DNA from: Desulfocapsa sp. | Lineage (GTDB): Bacteria; Desulfobacterota; Desulfobulbia; Desulfobulbales; Desulfocapsaceae | Assembly: GCA_029934915.1 (NCBI GenBank) | Contig: JAOZLI010000089.1 | Location: forward strand, 1-9,550 | Direction: 5' to 3' | Length of the DNA: 9,550 bases | Shown: piece by piece, positions 1-8,381 of the stretch | How positions within the stretch are numbered: the first letter of the stretch is position 1 | Layout of the letters: each line of letters starts with the position of its first letter | Translations under genes and position numbers: made by a program | The notes under the pieces: model-generated | What the model was told of the DNA's origin: nothing | The model's database searches: none | Seen by the model: the letters and a program-made list of their open reading frames with translations, nothing else

Positions 1-2
1 TT

Positions 3-494
3 GTTTCGGTTCATGACAAGAATTTTAAAATAATAAAAGCAAACAAGGCGCTGTGTGATTTTCTTGGGAAGAGCTCCGAAGAGATTATAGGAAAGCACTG
101 CTATAAGATCTTCCATAATACAACCGGACCCTTTGCCGGTTGCCCTCACAAAAAAACAACAGAAACATGTCGTTCAGTAACTGAAATTATCAACGACCCG
201 AACATAGGTGTTCCTCTTCAGGTAACCTGCTTACCCTTCTTTGATGATGAAGAAACATTTCAAGGGTCTGTGCATATAGCAAGCGTACATGAACAAGTTG
301 CCGAGCAAAAAAATACGGTGGGAGAAATAATCCCAATCTGTGCAGGTTGTAAAAGCATTAGAAAAATTAACAATAAATGGATACCACCTGAAGACTATTT
401 TGTAAGAAAATATGGATACCGCTTCACTCACACTATTTGCAGGGATTGCCAGGAAAAGCTATACCCTGAATTTATTCAACTGCGACAAAAATGA
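3..494 (+). CDS. PAS-domain sensory protein with C-terminal four-cysteine module (3' partial)
   Basis: Only the last 163 codons are in the window; the frame is open from position 3 to TGA at 492-494, so the N-terminus and any output domain upstream are not visible. Visible residues 1-90 look like a PAS fold: an 'IIKANKALCDFLGKSSEEIIGK' type segment, then HCYKIFH (32-38) and a GCP (46-48). Cys33, His38, Cys47 and Cys56 recall the Cys-containing PAS variant common in anaerobic deltaproteobacterial sensors. After a short helix, residues 110-157 form a compact C-terminal module with paired cysteines CAGC (113-116) and CRDC (146-149) flanking a Trp-Ile-Pro and Tyr-Phe segment, ending in LYPEF. This resembles a small zinc-ribbon-like tail that recurs at the end of PAS and response-regulator proteins, of unknown function as far as I know. 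The likely role is cytoplasmic redox or ligand sensing. The gene converges on folP. The family call is firm; partner and signal are unknown. Confidence 0.75.
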   Translation, partial: VSVHDKNFKIIKANKALCDFLGKSSEEIIGKHCYKIFHNTTGPFAGCPHKKTTETCRSVTEIINDPNIGVPLQVTCLPFFDDEETFQGSVHIASVHEQVAEQKNTVGEIIPICAGCKSIRKINNKWIPPEDYFVRKYGYRFTHTICRDCQEKLYPEFIQLRQK

Positions 495-520
495 CACCCC
501 TTGTTGTCTATTATTTCATT

Positions 521-793
521 ATTAATCAGTATTATCCGATTAAGAATTCGAAGTCTACGCTATCTGCAAGAGGGTTTGGGGTCGCTCCAGTCAGCGTATT
601 CTGGAAGTTTCGTAGTATTTTTTGCTCTTTTTACGTTTTTGTTTGTATCAGTCTTTGCGAGGAACTCGCATGATGCAAACGGAAGCGTAAAAAGAGTTTA
701 AAATCAAGAAAGTTACAGTCTTAGCGGACTGGAGCGAGCCTCAAACCCGTTTTTTAGCTATTGCAATTTTTAAACCGGATAATACTGATTATT
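521..793. repeat. Long imperfect inverted repeat (~270 bp) filling the PAS gene / folP gap
   Basis: This gap has no credible gene. Its two halves are inverted copies meeting at about 663. The outer arms are a perfect 16-bp pair, TAATCAGTATTATCCG at 523-538 and its complement at 776-791. The middle arms pair 572-592 with 727-748 (about 21 pairs, one bulge). The central stem pairs 625-650 with 671-696 (26 consecutive pairs, four of them G-U on the + strand), capped by TGCGAG-GAA-CTCGCA at 656-670. Stretches between these blocks pair only partly. A T-run (750-755) follows the middle stem on the + strand. ATTATTAATCAG occurs at both edges (518-529 and 788-799). The right edge includes the folP stop codon (792-794). 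It may be a miniature transposable element, an extended 3'-end RNA structure shared by the convergent genes, or a structured small RNA. No transposase is present. The structure is certain; the function is not. Confidence 0.85.
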
Positions 794-1592
794 AATCAGC
801 AAGAGCTATGGCCTCAGCCATTTGCAGGGCAGTACGAGTAGATGCCACATCATGAACCCGTATAATATCAATATCGGCCCCAGCAACTAACGCTGAAACA
901 ACTGCTGTTGGCAGGTCACGTTCTTCCACGGGAAGACCAGTTATATCCTCGATAAACCGTTTTCGGGAATGGCCAAGAAGAATAGGACGATCAAGTTTCT
1001 TTAACCTGTCCAGATGCTTAAGGATGGAGAGGTTGTGGGCAAGTGTTTTACCAAAACCAATGCCTGGATCAAGGGTAATGCGTTTAAGATCAACGCCCTG
1101 GCTTTCAAGCCATTGTAAACGCCCCTTAAAAAAATCGATAACATCCTGGACGACATCATCATATTGCGGTTTCAGCTGCATATCACCAGGCGTCCCCTGC
1201 ATATGCATGATGATAACCGGAACAGTTGTCTCCCTGACCAGAGCAATCATGGCAGGGTCTTTTCGAAGGGCTGAGATATCATTAATGATATCGGCTCCAG
1301 CGGCTAATGCCTGCCGGGCAACTTCGGCCTTGGTGGTGTCAATGGATATGGAAATAGAGAATTTACTGCGGATGGCCTGAATGGCCGGGATAACACGTTG
1401 TAGCTCATCACTCTCAGAGACAGGATCGGCAAAGGGACGAGTGGATTCCCCCCCGATATCAATAATATCAGCACCAGATGCAACAAGGGCCTCAGCCTGT
1501 GAACAGGCTGAGGCCCTTGAATCAAACTGACCACCATCGGAAAAAGAATCGGGAGTCACATTAACGATTCCCATAACCTTTGGCAGTGTCAT
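792..1592 (-). CDS. folP: Dihydropteroate synthase
   Basis: A cytoplasmic enzyme of folate synthesis that condenses 6-hydroxymethyl-dihydropterin diphosphate with p-aminobenzoate to give dihydropteroate; it is the sulfonamide target. The 266-residue protein has the whole TIM-barrel motif set: GIVNVTPDSFSDGG (8-21), GGESTRP (47-53), SIDTT (83-87), NDISA (104-108), DPGIGFGK (175-182), GHSRKRF (207-213) and RVHD (245-248). By family comparison, Asn11, Thr51, Asp85, Asn104, Asp175, Lys211, Arg245 and His247 are the substrate-binding residues. The Pro equivalent to the E. coli Pro64 resistance site is retained (Pro53). The ATG lies 5 nt after the ftsH stop, and AAGGA (1602-1606) with a 9-nt spacer sits inside the ftsH tail, so the two are translated from one message. 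The C-terminus is short and ends in tandem TAA codons lying in the right edge of the 521-793 inverted repeat. A perfect palindrome occurs in codons 25-37. Confidence 0.97.
   Translation of the reverse strand: MTLPKVMGIVNVTPDSFSDGGQFDSRASACSQAEALVASGADIIDIGGESTRPFADPVSESDELQRVIPAIQAIRSKFSISISIDTTKAEVARQALAAGADIINDISALRKDPAMIALVRETTVPVIIMHMQGTPGDMQLKPQYDDVVQDVIDFFKGRLQWLESQGVDLKRITLDPGIGFGKTLAHNLSILKHLDRLKKLDRPILLGHSRKRFIEDITGLPVEERDLPTAVVSALVAGADIDIIRVHDVASTRTALQMAEAIALAD
1484..1519. repeat. Perfect 17-bp-arm palindrome inside folP
   Basis: The arm at 1484-1500 (core GGGCCTCAGCCTGT) is exactly complementary to 1503-1519, leaving only two central bases (GA on the + strand). In the folP message it would form a GC-rich hairpin of about 16 pairs starting some 70 nt after the start codon. 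It encodes the SRASACSQAEAL segment just after the DSFSDGG motif. The protein there has the same length as E. coli DHPS, so it does not look like an inserted element. It is followed by no T-run on either strand, so it is not an intrinsic terminator. Confidence 0.9.
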
Positions 1593-1597
1593 AATAC

Positions 1598-3598
1598 CTA
1601 TTCCTTCACTTTTTCTTCAGGCTCCGGTGCTTCCTGGACGTCTTCTACAAGTTCTTCAGGCTCGTCACTCTCTTCTGCCTCTTGTATTTCAGGATCTTCT
1701 TTGAACTCCGGTTCCTCTTCTTCCTTCACGACTGCTTTTTTGGCCTTTTTCTTAGTAACCACCTTATCTTCTTCTTTGATGGTCCGTTCATATTGACCAG
1801 GGCGAAGCTCATCAAGAACATCTTCAATATCCTCGAGAACAATGGTTTCCTTCTCAAGCAGCTCTTCAGCCAGGCGTTTCAGGATATCTAGATTTTCCTC
1901 AAGCATCTTGGTGACACGCGCATTCGCTGTCATGATGATTGTATGCACTTCTTCATCGATTTTTCGTGCGGTATCTTCACTGAAATCACGATGCTGATTA
2001 ATCTCACGGCCTAAGAATATTTGCTCTTCCTTTTTGCCAAAAGCGAGAGGACCTAAGGCGTCGCTCATACCCCATTCACAAACCATTTTTCTGGCCATCT
2101 CGGAGGCACGTTCGATATCATTCCCCGCACCCGTAGTGATTTCATCAAAAATCAATTTTTCAGCAACACGGCCACCAAAAAGAATACAAAGTGAATTCTC
2201 AAGAAATTTTCTCGAATGGGTATACCGTTCATCAGTGGGCAGTTGCATGGTTACACCCAGTGCACGTCCACGAGGGATAATTGAAACCTTATGGATGGGA
2301 TCAGTACCCGGTAACATTCTGGCCACCAGAGCGTGCCCCGCCTCATGATAGGCCGTCACCTCTTTTTCATCGTCGGTAATAATCATGGAACGACGCTCAG
2401 CGCCCATCATAATCTTATCCTTGGCCTTATCGATCATGTTCTTATCGATCGATTTGGCACCTTGCCTTGCCGCCATAAGCGCTGCTTCATTCACAAGGTT
2501 TTCAAGATCAGCTCCGGAAAATCCAGGGGTTCCACGAGCAACGATCTCCATGTCAACATCATCTCGCATTTTCGTCTTCTTGCCATAGATCTCAAGAATT
2601 TTCTGCCGCCCTCCAACATCAGGAACCGGCACGATCACCTGGCGATCAAAACGACCGGGACGAAGAAGGGCGGGATCAAGGACATCAGGTCTGTTCGTTG
2701 CAGCCACGATAATAACACCTTCGTTGGCCTCAAAACCATCCATCTCAACAAGAAGCTGGTTTAATGTCTGCTCACGTTCGTCATGTCCGCCACCAAGACC
2801 TGCACCACGATGACGACCAACGGCATCAATCTCATCGATAAAGATAATGCATGGGGCATTTTTCTTGCCTTGATTAAAAAGATCACGAACACGTGATGCA
2901 CCAACACCCACAAACATCTCCACAAAGTCAGAACCAGAAATACTAAAGAATGGAACTTCTGCTTCCCCGGCAATAGCTTTTGCCAGAAGGGTTTTTCCTG
3001 TACCGGGAGATCCGGCAAGAAGGACACCCTTGGGGATGCGGCCACCAAGTTTGGTAAATTTCTGAGGATCCTTTAAGAAATCAATAATCTCTTCAAGTTC
3101 TTCTTTAGCCTCATCAATTCCAGCAACATCTTCAAATGTTTTACTGTTTTCACCCTGCTCCATCAGTTTGGCTTTATTTTTGCCAAAGCCCATAGCTCCG
3201 CCCTTGCCACCACCCATTTGCATCTGGCGCATAAAAAACACCCAGACACCAATAAGGAGAAGCATGGGAAACCAGGAAACAAAAATTGACATCAACAGAG
3301 AATCTTTCTGCACTTCCTTCACGGAAATATTGACGCCATTTTGTCGCATAATGGAAATCATCTCATCATCGTTTATTGGATATACGGCACGAAAAGCTCT
3401 TCCGTCCTGCATAGTTCCGGAAACGATGTCACCAGAGATCTGAACATTAGATATATCATGACTCTCAACAGCAGCCACGAACTGGCTATACGTCAGCGAG
3501 GACGACTGCCCCTGCGGCTGGTTGAAAAGATTAAAGAGCAGGATCATGGAAAGACCAATCACCAGCCACATGGAAATATTTTTATAAAATGTATTCAA
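1598..3598 (-). CDS. ftsH: ATP-dependent zinc metalloprotease FtsH
   Basis: A membrane-anchored AAA+ protease that assembles as a hexamer and degrades misfolded membrane proteins and short-lived regulators. The 666-residue chain has two N-terminal membrane segments (about 10-25 and 103-122) flanking a periplasmic domain. The AAA module follows: Walker A GSPGTGKT (196-203), pore loop Phe229-Val-Gly, Walker B IIFIDEID (251-258), and second region of homology with Arg313 and Arg316 as probable arginine fingers. The protease domain carries HEAGH (418-422) and Asp494 in GNDIERA as third zinc ligand. Residues about 608-666 form an unusual tail: a Lys-rich patch, then a long Glu/Pro-rich stretch. 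Translation starts at TTG; ACGGAG (3605-3610) lies six bases upstream, and no alternative ATG, GTG or TTG was found in the ~30 bases upstream in frame. folP follows after 5 nt. Confidence 0.97.
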   Translation of the reverse strand: MNTFYKNISMWLVIGLSMILLFNLFNQPQGQSSSLTYSQFVAAVESHDISNVQISGDIVSGTMQDGRAFRAVYPINDDEMISIMRQNGVNISVKEVQKDSLLMSIFVSWFPMLLLIGVWVFFMRQMQMGGGKGGAMGFGKNKAKLMEQGENSKTFEDVAGIDEAKEELEEIIDFLKDPQKFTKLGGRIPKGVLLAGSPGTGKTLLAKAIAGEAEVPFFSISGSDFVEMFVGVGASRVRDLFNQGKKNAPCIIFIDEIDAVGRHRGAGLGGGHDEREQTLNQLLVEMDGFEANEGVIIVAATNRPDVLDPALLRPGRFDRQVIVPVPDVGGRQKILEIYGKKTKMRDDVDMEIVARGTPGFSGADLENLVNEAALMAARQGAKSIDKNMIDKAKDKIMMGAERRSMIITDDEKEVTAYHEAGHALVARMLPGTDPIHKVSIIPRGRALGVTMQLPTDERYTHSRKFLENSLCILFGGRVAEKLIFDEITTGAGNDIERASEMARKMVCEWGMSDALGPLAFGKKEEQIFLGREINQHRDFSEDTARKIDEEVHTIIMTANARVTKMLEENLDILKRLAEELLEKETIVLEDIEDVLDELRPGQYERTIKEEDKVVTKKKAKKAVVKEEEEPEFKEDPEIQEAEESDEPEELVEDVQEAPEPEEKVKE

Positions 3599-3610
3599 AG
3601 AGTACTCCGT
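3596..3610 (-). promoter_or_regulatory. ftsH ribosome binding site and TTG start
   Basis: On the minus strand ACGGAG (3605-3610) is followed by six bases and the TTG at 3596-3598. The next in-frame ATG is codon 10, within the first membrane segment, so using it would shorten the anchor. The good Shine-Dalgarno spacing therefore fixes TTG as the start. A rare start codon could lower FtsH output. Confidence 0.7.
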
Positions 3611-3768
3611 AAATAAGTGGATAACTTTGGAGGCTACGGGCTGTCAGGGCAACGTTCTTTATCCCTTGCTAACCCACTACAGCCTAAACACCTTCAGCCT
3701 AATTTTATTACCAGCTTTGTACAGTAAGTAGGGTAAGTACATCTGTCGAGGGGTGTTTAGCTTTTTTC
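3599..3768 (-). other. carB-ftsH spacer with inverted and direct repeats
   Basis: This 170-nt gap has no ORF and no hairpin followed by a T-run, so read-through from carB is possible. CTAAACACC (3684-3692) and GGTGTTTAG (3752-3760) form a 9-bp inverted repeat 59 nt apart. A 6-bp inverted pair, GGCTGT/ACAGCC (3639-3644 and 3679-3684), lies beside it. GTAAGTA occurs twice about 9 bp apart near 3724-3739. I see no convincing sigma70 or heat-shock promoter for ftsH, although an own promoter would be expected from its usual stress regulation. Confidence 0.5.
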
Positions 3769-6700
3769 TTAATTCTTAATCTTTTTGGTGAAATACTGCA
3801 CAGGAGCCACATCAATATCCTCTTTCTGCATGGCTTCCATGGCTGTTACCATGGCCACTGCACCAGTGGCTGTGGTTGTGTATGGCATATGCAGTTCAAG
3901 CGCTGCCCGACGAATGGTATAGGAATCTTCCGTTGTGCGTCGTCCCATTGAGGTGTTTACCACCCAGCAAACCTGCCCGTCCTGCATTTTATCTAAAATA
4001 TGGGGGCGACCCTGAGAAATTTTATTTACCTGTTCACAGGTGATATCGTTCTGTTTGAGAAATTCTGCAGTACCATCAGTGGCCACGAGAGTAAAGCCCA
4101 TCTCTGTGAGTTTTTTCGCAGGCTTAATAATAGTCTTTTTATCACTGTCACGAACACTGATAAAAACAGTTCCGGAATCTGGCAGGGTGGATCCAGCTGC
4201 AAGCTGACCTTTAGCCAGGGCAAGACCAAGGTTATCATCAATACCCATGACCTCACCAGTGGATTTCATCTCAGGTCCCAGAAGCGTATCAACATTATCA
4301 AAACGATCGAATGGAAAAACTGCCTCTTTCACTGCCCAGTGATCAATCTTCACCTCCGTGGTCAAGCCAAGATCCTTCAGGGTTTTACCCATCATAATCT
4401 TAGTAGCCAGCTTAGCCAGTGGCACGCCCGTTGCTTTGGAGACAAAAGGGACGGTTCTGGATGCTCGTGGATTCACTTCAAGGATATATAAGTCATCTCC
4501 TTTCACAGCATATTGTACGTTCATAAGGCCGATAACACCAAGCTCTTCAGCCATTGCACAACTGGCGCTCTTGATCTCTGCCAGCATATCCGCTGATAAG
4601 GTGTGAGGCGGAAGAACACAGGCCGAATCACCGGAATGAATTCCAGCCTCTTCGATGTGCTGCATGATACCGCCAATAATGGTGTTATTACCATCACACA
4701 GGGCATCAACATCCACTTCGATAGCATCTTTCAAGAATTTATCCAGCAGTACCGGATGCTCCGCACCTGCAATGCCAGGAATTGCCATAAAGCTGCGAAC
4801 TTCATCGTCGTTATACACAATTCGCATATCACGGCCACCAAGAACATAGGAAGGACGAACCACCACGGGATAGCCGATTTTATTTGCTACCACAAGAGCT
4901 TCTTCCAGAGTATGAACGGTATCGTTATCCGGCTGACGCAGCCCCAATTTCTGTAAAAACTGCTGAAAACGTTTACGATCTTCTGCTCGATCAATGGCGT
5001 CCGGTGGGGTACCAACTATTGGCACACCTTCTTCTTCAAGGGCAACGGCGAGATTAAGCGGAGTCTGACCACCAAACTGGACAATAACACCATCCGGCTT
5101 TTCCAGATCGATGATACCCATCACATCTTCAAAGGTGAGTGGTTCAAAGTAGAGTTTGTCAGAAGTGTCATAATCGGTGGAAACTGTTTCGGGGTTGGAA
5201 TTGACCATAATGGATTCAATACCAATCTCTGCCAGAGCAAAAGATGCATGTACACAGCAATAATCAAATTCAATTCCCTGGCCAATACGGTTAGGTCCGC
5301 CACCAAGAATAATGATTTTTTTATTCTCTGAGGCAGATGCCTCATTTTCTTGCTCGTAGGTTGAGTAGTAATAGGGTGTATAGGATTCAAACTCAGCAGA
5401 ACAGGTATCTACCAGTTTATAGACAGGTTCCACATGCAGTTTTTTGCGCAGACCACGAACATCTTTCGAGGAAGTTCCGGTGAGATGAGCCAGCTGTATG
5501 TCGGAAAAACCATATTCTTTGCAACTTCGCAAGAAGTCTGCAGTAAGCCCCTGGAATCCTTGAGCACTAATTTCATTTTCCTTTTCTACAATTTGTTTAA
5601 AATTATACAAAAACCAAGGATCAATAAAGGTGAGTTCAAAGAGACGCTCGATGGACATCTCACGCTTTAATGCTTCGTAGAGAAAACTCACTCGCTTGGA
5701 GTTTGGAACTCTCAGCCCTTGTTCAAGATCCTCTAACTCAATATCAGTGAGTTCATCTTTACCATCTCCACCAAAACCGAAACGTCCGATTTCGAGAGAT
5801 CGCATTCCTTTCTGGAATGCCTCTTTAAAGGTTCGGCCAATGGCCATGGTCTCGCCCACAGATTTCATAGCTGTAGAGAGTTCATCCTTGGCTTCTGGAA
5901 ATTTCTCAAATGTCCAGCGTGGAATTTTCACCACACAGTAATCAATAGTCGGCTCAAAAGATGCGTAGGTCTCACGGGTGATGTCATTTTTAATTTCATC
6001 CAGAGTGTATCCAACAGCCAGTTTCGCCGCAATCTTGGCAATGGGGAATCCGGTAGCCTTAGAGGCCAGGGCTGAACTTCTGGAAACCCTTGGATTCATC
6101 TCAATCACCATTAATTCTCCATCTTCAGGATTAACAGCAAACTGAACATTGGAGCCACCAGTTTCCACGCCAATCTCTCGAATAATGGCAATTGCCGCGT
6201 CTCGCATATCCTGATACTCACGATCAGTAAGCGTCTGAATGGGAGCAACCGTGATGGAATCTCCGGTATGCACACCCATGGCGTCGATATTTTCAATGGA
6301 GCAGATAATAACCACATTATCCTTGGAGTCCCGCATCAACTCAAGCTCATATTCTTTCCAGCCAAGGAGACTGCGTTCAAGCATAATCTCGGTGGTCATG
6401 GAGAGATCAAGACCTGATGTGGATAATTCTTCAAGTTCCTGGCGATTATACGCAACACCACCACCTGTTCCACCAAGGGTAAAACTTGGGCGAACAATAA
6501 CGGGGAATCCGATATCATCCCCTGCCTGCATGGCAGCTTCAATATCACGGACAATTGCGGATTTTGGAACATTAAGGTTAATAGCCTCCATGGCAGCCTT
6601 AAACTCTTCCCTGCCCTCCGCCTTTTTAATAACAGCAATATTGGCCGCGAGCATCTCGACATTATATTTCTCAAGAACACCGGCTTCTGCAAGTTTGATG

Positions 6701-6996
6701 GCAGTATTTAACGCGGTCTGCCCGCCAAGGGTTGGCAGCAATGCATCCGGACGCTCCTTCTCGATAACCTTTGTTACCATTTCAGGGGTAATGGGCTCGA
6801 TATAGGTATGATCGGCAAGTTCCGGATCGGTCATGATAGTGGCCGGATTGGAGTTGATGAGCACGACTTCGTACCCTTCTTCCTTTAAGGCCTTTACAGC
6901 CTGAGCGCCGGAATAATCAAATTCACAGGCCTGAGAAATAATAATGGGGCCGGAACCGATGATAAGAATTTTGTTTATGTCTGTTCGTTTTGGCAT
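3769..6996 (-). CDS. carB: Carbamoyl-phosphate synthase, large subunit
   Basis: The cytoplasmic synthetase subunit that makes carbamoyl phosphate from bicarbonate, ammonia delivered by CarA and two ATP; the product feeds pyrimidine and arginine synthesis. At 1075 residues it matches the E. coli length (1073). Two homologous halves are visible. The N-terminal carboxyphosphate half (about 1-400) has GSGPIII (14-20), the Gly-rich [12 protein letters not shown] (169-180) and [12 protein letters not shown] (299-310). The C-terminal carbamoyl-phosphate half (about 557-935) has [15 protein letters not shown] (565-579), RPSYVLGGR (714-722) and [12 protein letters not shown] (840-851). A central oligomerization region lies between them. 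The tail from about 940 is the MGS-like allosteric domain, with TDGT (973-976), Lys992 and Asn1014 at positions matching the E. coli nucleotide-effector site. The start ATG is the only sensible one, but no clear Shine-Dalgarno precedes it (the upstream bases read CACTTCCC). carA lies 94 nt upstream. Confidence 0.98.
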   Translation of the reverse strand: MPKRTDINKILIIGSGPIIISQACEFDYSGAQAVKALKEEGYEVVLINSNPATIMTDPELADHTYIEPITPEMVTKVIEKERPDALLPTLGGQTALNTAIKLAEAGVLEKYNVEMLAANIAVIKKAEGREEFKAAMEAINLNVPKSAIVRDIEAAMQAGDDIGFPVIVRPSFTLGGTGGGVAYNRQELEELSTSGLDLSMTTEIMLERSLLGWKEYELELMRDSKDNVVIICSIENIDAMGVHTGDSITVAPIQTLTDREYQDMRDAAIAIIREIGVETGGSNVQFAVNPEDGELMVIEMNPRVSRSSALASKATGFPIAKIAAKLAVGYTLDEIKNDITRETYASFEPTIDYCVVKIPRWTFEKFPEAKDELSTAMKSVGETMAIGRTFKEAFQKGMRSLEIGRFGFGGDGKDELTDIELEDLEQGLRVPNSKRVSFLYEALKREMSIERLFELTFIDPWFLYNFKQIVEKENEISAQGFQGLTADFLRSCKEYGFSDIQLAHLTGTSSKDVRGLRKKLHVEPVYKLVDTCSAEFESYTPYYYSTYEQENEASASENKKIIILGGGPNRIGQGIEFDYCCVHASFALAEIGIESIMVNSNPETVSTDYDTSDKLYFEPLTFEDVMGIIDLEKPDGVIVQFGGQTPLNLAVALEEEGVPIVGTPPDAIDRAEDRKRFQQFLQKLGLRQPDNDTVHTLEEALVVANKIGYPVVVRPSYVLGGRDMRIVYNDDEVRSFMAIPGIAGAEHPVLLDKFLKDAIEVDVDALCDGNNTIIGGIMQHIEEAGIHSGDSACVLPPHTLSADMLAEIKSASCAMAEELGVIGLMNVQYAVKGDDLYILEVNPRASRTVPFVSKATGVPLAKLATKIMMGKTLKDLGLTTEVKIDHWAVKEAVFPFDRFDNVDTLLGPEMKSTGEVMGIDDNLGLALAKGQLAAGSTLPDSGTVFISVRDSDKKTIIKPAKKLTEMGFTLVATDGTAEFLKQNDITCEQVNKISQGRPHILDKMQDGQVCWVVNTSMGRRTTEDSYTIRRAALELHMPYTTTATGAVAMVTAMEAMQKEDIDVAPVQYFTKKIKN

Positions 6997-7006
6997 GGGA
7001 AGTGGA

Positions 7007-7027
7007 TTTTCAGTTTTCAGTTTTCAG
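7007..7027. repeat. Three tandem copies of TTTTCAG
   Basis: The heptamer TTTTCAG is repeated exactly three times (7007-7013, 7014-7020, 7021-7027) in the carA-carB spacer, starting 11 bases from the carB start codon. On the mRNA strand it reads as repeated CTGAAAA. It occupies the place where a carB ribosome binding site would be expected. A small inverted repeat, GTTCA-GTTAT-TGAAC, lies at 7052-7066 in the same spacer. Such short tandem arrays can change copy number by slippage. Confidence 0.85.
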
Positions 7028-7090
7028 GTAAGCGAGCCTGTGAGACTCCGTGTTCAGTTATTGAACCGATACCAATCGTTAGCTTGCTGC

Positions 7091-8212
7091 TCACGCTCTC
7101 ATCATTTCTATAAATCTGTCAAAGAGATACATGGCATCATGTGGGCCTGGCGCATGTTCCGGGTGATACTGCACAGAAAAGGCCGGGTATTTTTTATGGC
7201 GCATGCCTTCCACAGAATTATCATTAAGATTAATATGAGTAAGTTCAACTTCATCGGGATTCAGGCTTTCCATATCCACGCAAAACCCGTGGTTCTGAGA
7301 GGTGATCTCAACCTTTCCGGTACTGAGATCCTTCACCGGTTGATTACCGCCACGATGGCCAAACTTCAGTTTGAATGTTTTGCCGCCATAGGCAAGCCCT
7401 AAGATCTGATGGCCGAGGCAAATGCCAAACATGGGTTTCTTACCAAGAAGCGCCTGGATGGTCTCAACAACGCCTGGAACGCCTTCAGGATCACCAGGAC
7501 CATTGGAAAGAAATATTCCATCAGGATTCATAGCAAGAACGGTCTCGGCGTCAGTGGATGCCGGAACAACCTGTACCTGACAACCCTTCTCGGTAAAAAT
7601 TCGGGACTGGTTATATTTAAGGCCAAAATCAAAGGCCACAATTTTAAGGGGATTTTCCATTCCGGGTTCAGCGGTGGAAAAGTCAGTTCCGGGAACCACT
7701 TTGTTATCTGCCCAACCATAGGGCTCTTTACAGCTCACCTTACTCACCATATCCTGCCCCACAAGTCCTGTCCATTCTGCGGCTCGTTTTTTAAGGGACT
7801 CTGGATCAAGGTCAGTGGTGGAGATAATGCCCTTCATGGCACCTTTTGTACGGATATGCCGAACAAGTGCACGAGTGTCAAAGCCCTCTACGCCTAATAC
7901 ATCATATTCACGTAAAAAATCTGCCAGTGTCTGCTGGGAACGAAAATTTGATGGATATGCGTTATATTCTTTGATCAAAAAAGCTCGGGGATGAACCGAT
8001 GCCGATTCCATATCTTCATCATTCACACCATAGTTCCCGATCAAAGGATAGGTCATGGTTACAATCTGGCCTGTGTAGGACGGATCGGTCAATATTTCCT
8101 GATACCCGCTCATGGAGGTGTTAAAGACGATTTCGCCTACAGCCTCACCAGATCCGGTAAAGGAACGACCTTCAAATGTGGTTCCATCTTCCAGGACAAT
8201 CAATGCTTTCAT
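7091..8212 (-). CDS. carA: Carbamoyl-phosphate synthase, small (glutaminase) subunit
   Basis: The glutamine amidotransferase subunit that hydrolyses glutamine and channels ammonia to CarB. The 373-residue protein has the CarA-specific N-terminal domain (about 1-150, including [17 protein letters not shown] at 30-46 and NYGVNDED at 60-67). A class I glutaminase domain runs from about 188 to the end: the oxyanion region SNGPGDPE (236-243), nucleophile Cys265 in GICLGHQ (263-269), and His350 and Glu352 in [11 protein letters not shown] completing the triad. Length matches the family (E. coli about 382). The ATG at 8210-8212 is preceded by AAGGG with a 6-nt spacer. It is the first gene of the leftward cluster, directly behind a strong promoter and a structured leader, with carB next. 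Confidence 0.98.
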   Translation of the reverse strand: MKALIVLEDGTTFEGRSFTGSGEAVGEIVFNTSMSGYQEILTDPSYTGQIVTMTYPLIGNYGVNDEDMESASVHPRAFLIKEYNAYPSNFRSQQTLADFLREYDVLGVEGFDTRALVRHIRTKGAMKGIISTTDLDPESLKKRAAEWTGLVGQDMVSKVSCKEPYGWADNKVVPGTDFSTAEPGMENPLKIVAFDFGLKYNQSRIFTEKGCQVQVVPASTDAETVLAMNPDGIFLSNGPGDPEGVPGVVETIQALLGKKPMFGICLGHQILGLAYGGKTFKLKFGHRGGNQPVKDLSTGKVEITSQNHGFCVDMESLNPDEVELTHINLNDNSVEGMRHKKYPAFSVQYHPEHAPGPHDAMYLFDRFIEMMRA

Positions 8213-8241
8213 AGAGTTCCCTTCTCTTTCGCTTCAATTCA

Positions 8242-8287
8242 GTAATTTTACAGTTCAGGCACCCTAAAACGATGCGGACAAAATTAC
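8242..8287 (-). promoter_or_regulatory. Structured 5' leader of carAB (nested stems)
   Basis: At the predicted transcript 5' end, an 8-bp stem pairs GTAATTTT (8242-8249) with AAAATTAC (8280-8287). Inside it a second hairpin pairs TTCAGG (8254-8259) with CCTAAA (8263-8268, one G-U) around a 3-nt loop. The start site predicted from the promoter falls near 8284, so the whole structure could be in the RNA or could act as a DNA operator. No T-run follows, so it is not an intrinsic attenuator. Pyrimidine or arginine control is a natural guess, not shown by sequence. Confidence 0.45.
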
Positions 8288-8290
8288 GTT

Positions 8291-8319
8291 ATTAAACTAA
8301 AAGAACAGGCTTGCGTCAA
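8291..8319 (-). promoter_or_regulatory. sigma70-type promoter for carAB
   Basis: Read on the minus strand, the -35 box TTGACG (8314-8319) and -10 box TTTAAT (8291-8296) each match the consensus at five of six bases and are separated by exactly 17 bp. The transcript would begin near 8284, giving a leader of about 70 nt before the carA ATG. It is the best promoter match in the window and probably drives carA-carB, with possible read-through to ftsH-folP. Confidence 0.7.
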
Positions 8320-8381
8320 CTTATATCGGATTCCAAATACCAAAACCGGAAAAATTACTTATGAGTGGCCATTTTCCTTTT

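Noticed and set aside
491..701. Two short open frames (60 and 66 codons) after the PAS gene
   Set aside because: Both lie within the inverted repeat, have no convincing ribosome binding site and give hydrophobic low-information peptides; the palindrome explains the sequence better.
572..755. Ordinary intrinsic terminator for the PAS gene (stem followed by T-run at 750-755)
   Set aside because: The arms are about 134 nt apart, so it is not a standard terminator hairpin, although the T-run could still contribute to 3'-end formation.
521..793. Retron or similar RNA-templated element suggested by the long hairpin
   Set aside because: No reverse transcriptase or accessory effector gene is present on either side within the window, and the neighbours are housekeeping genes.
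1484..1519. Intrinsic terminator inside folP
   Set aside because: No T-run follows on either strand and folP continues in frame with all motifs intact.
4000..4491. 163-codon open frame antisense to carB
   Set aside because: It overlaps the conserved MGS-like and C-terminal synthetase regions of carB; no RBS or recognizable protein.
6239..6805. 188-codon open frame antisense to carB
   Set aside because: It mirrors a highly conserved carB segment; Ser/Arg-rich composition is typical of an antisense shadow and no family is recognizable.
7007..7027. CRISPR-like array
   Set aside because: Only a 7-bp unit repeated three times without spacers; it is a simple tandem repeat.
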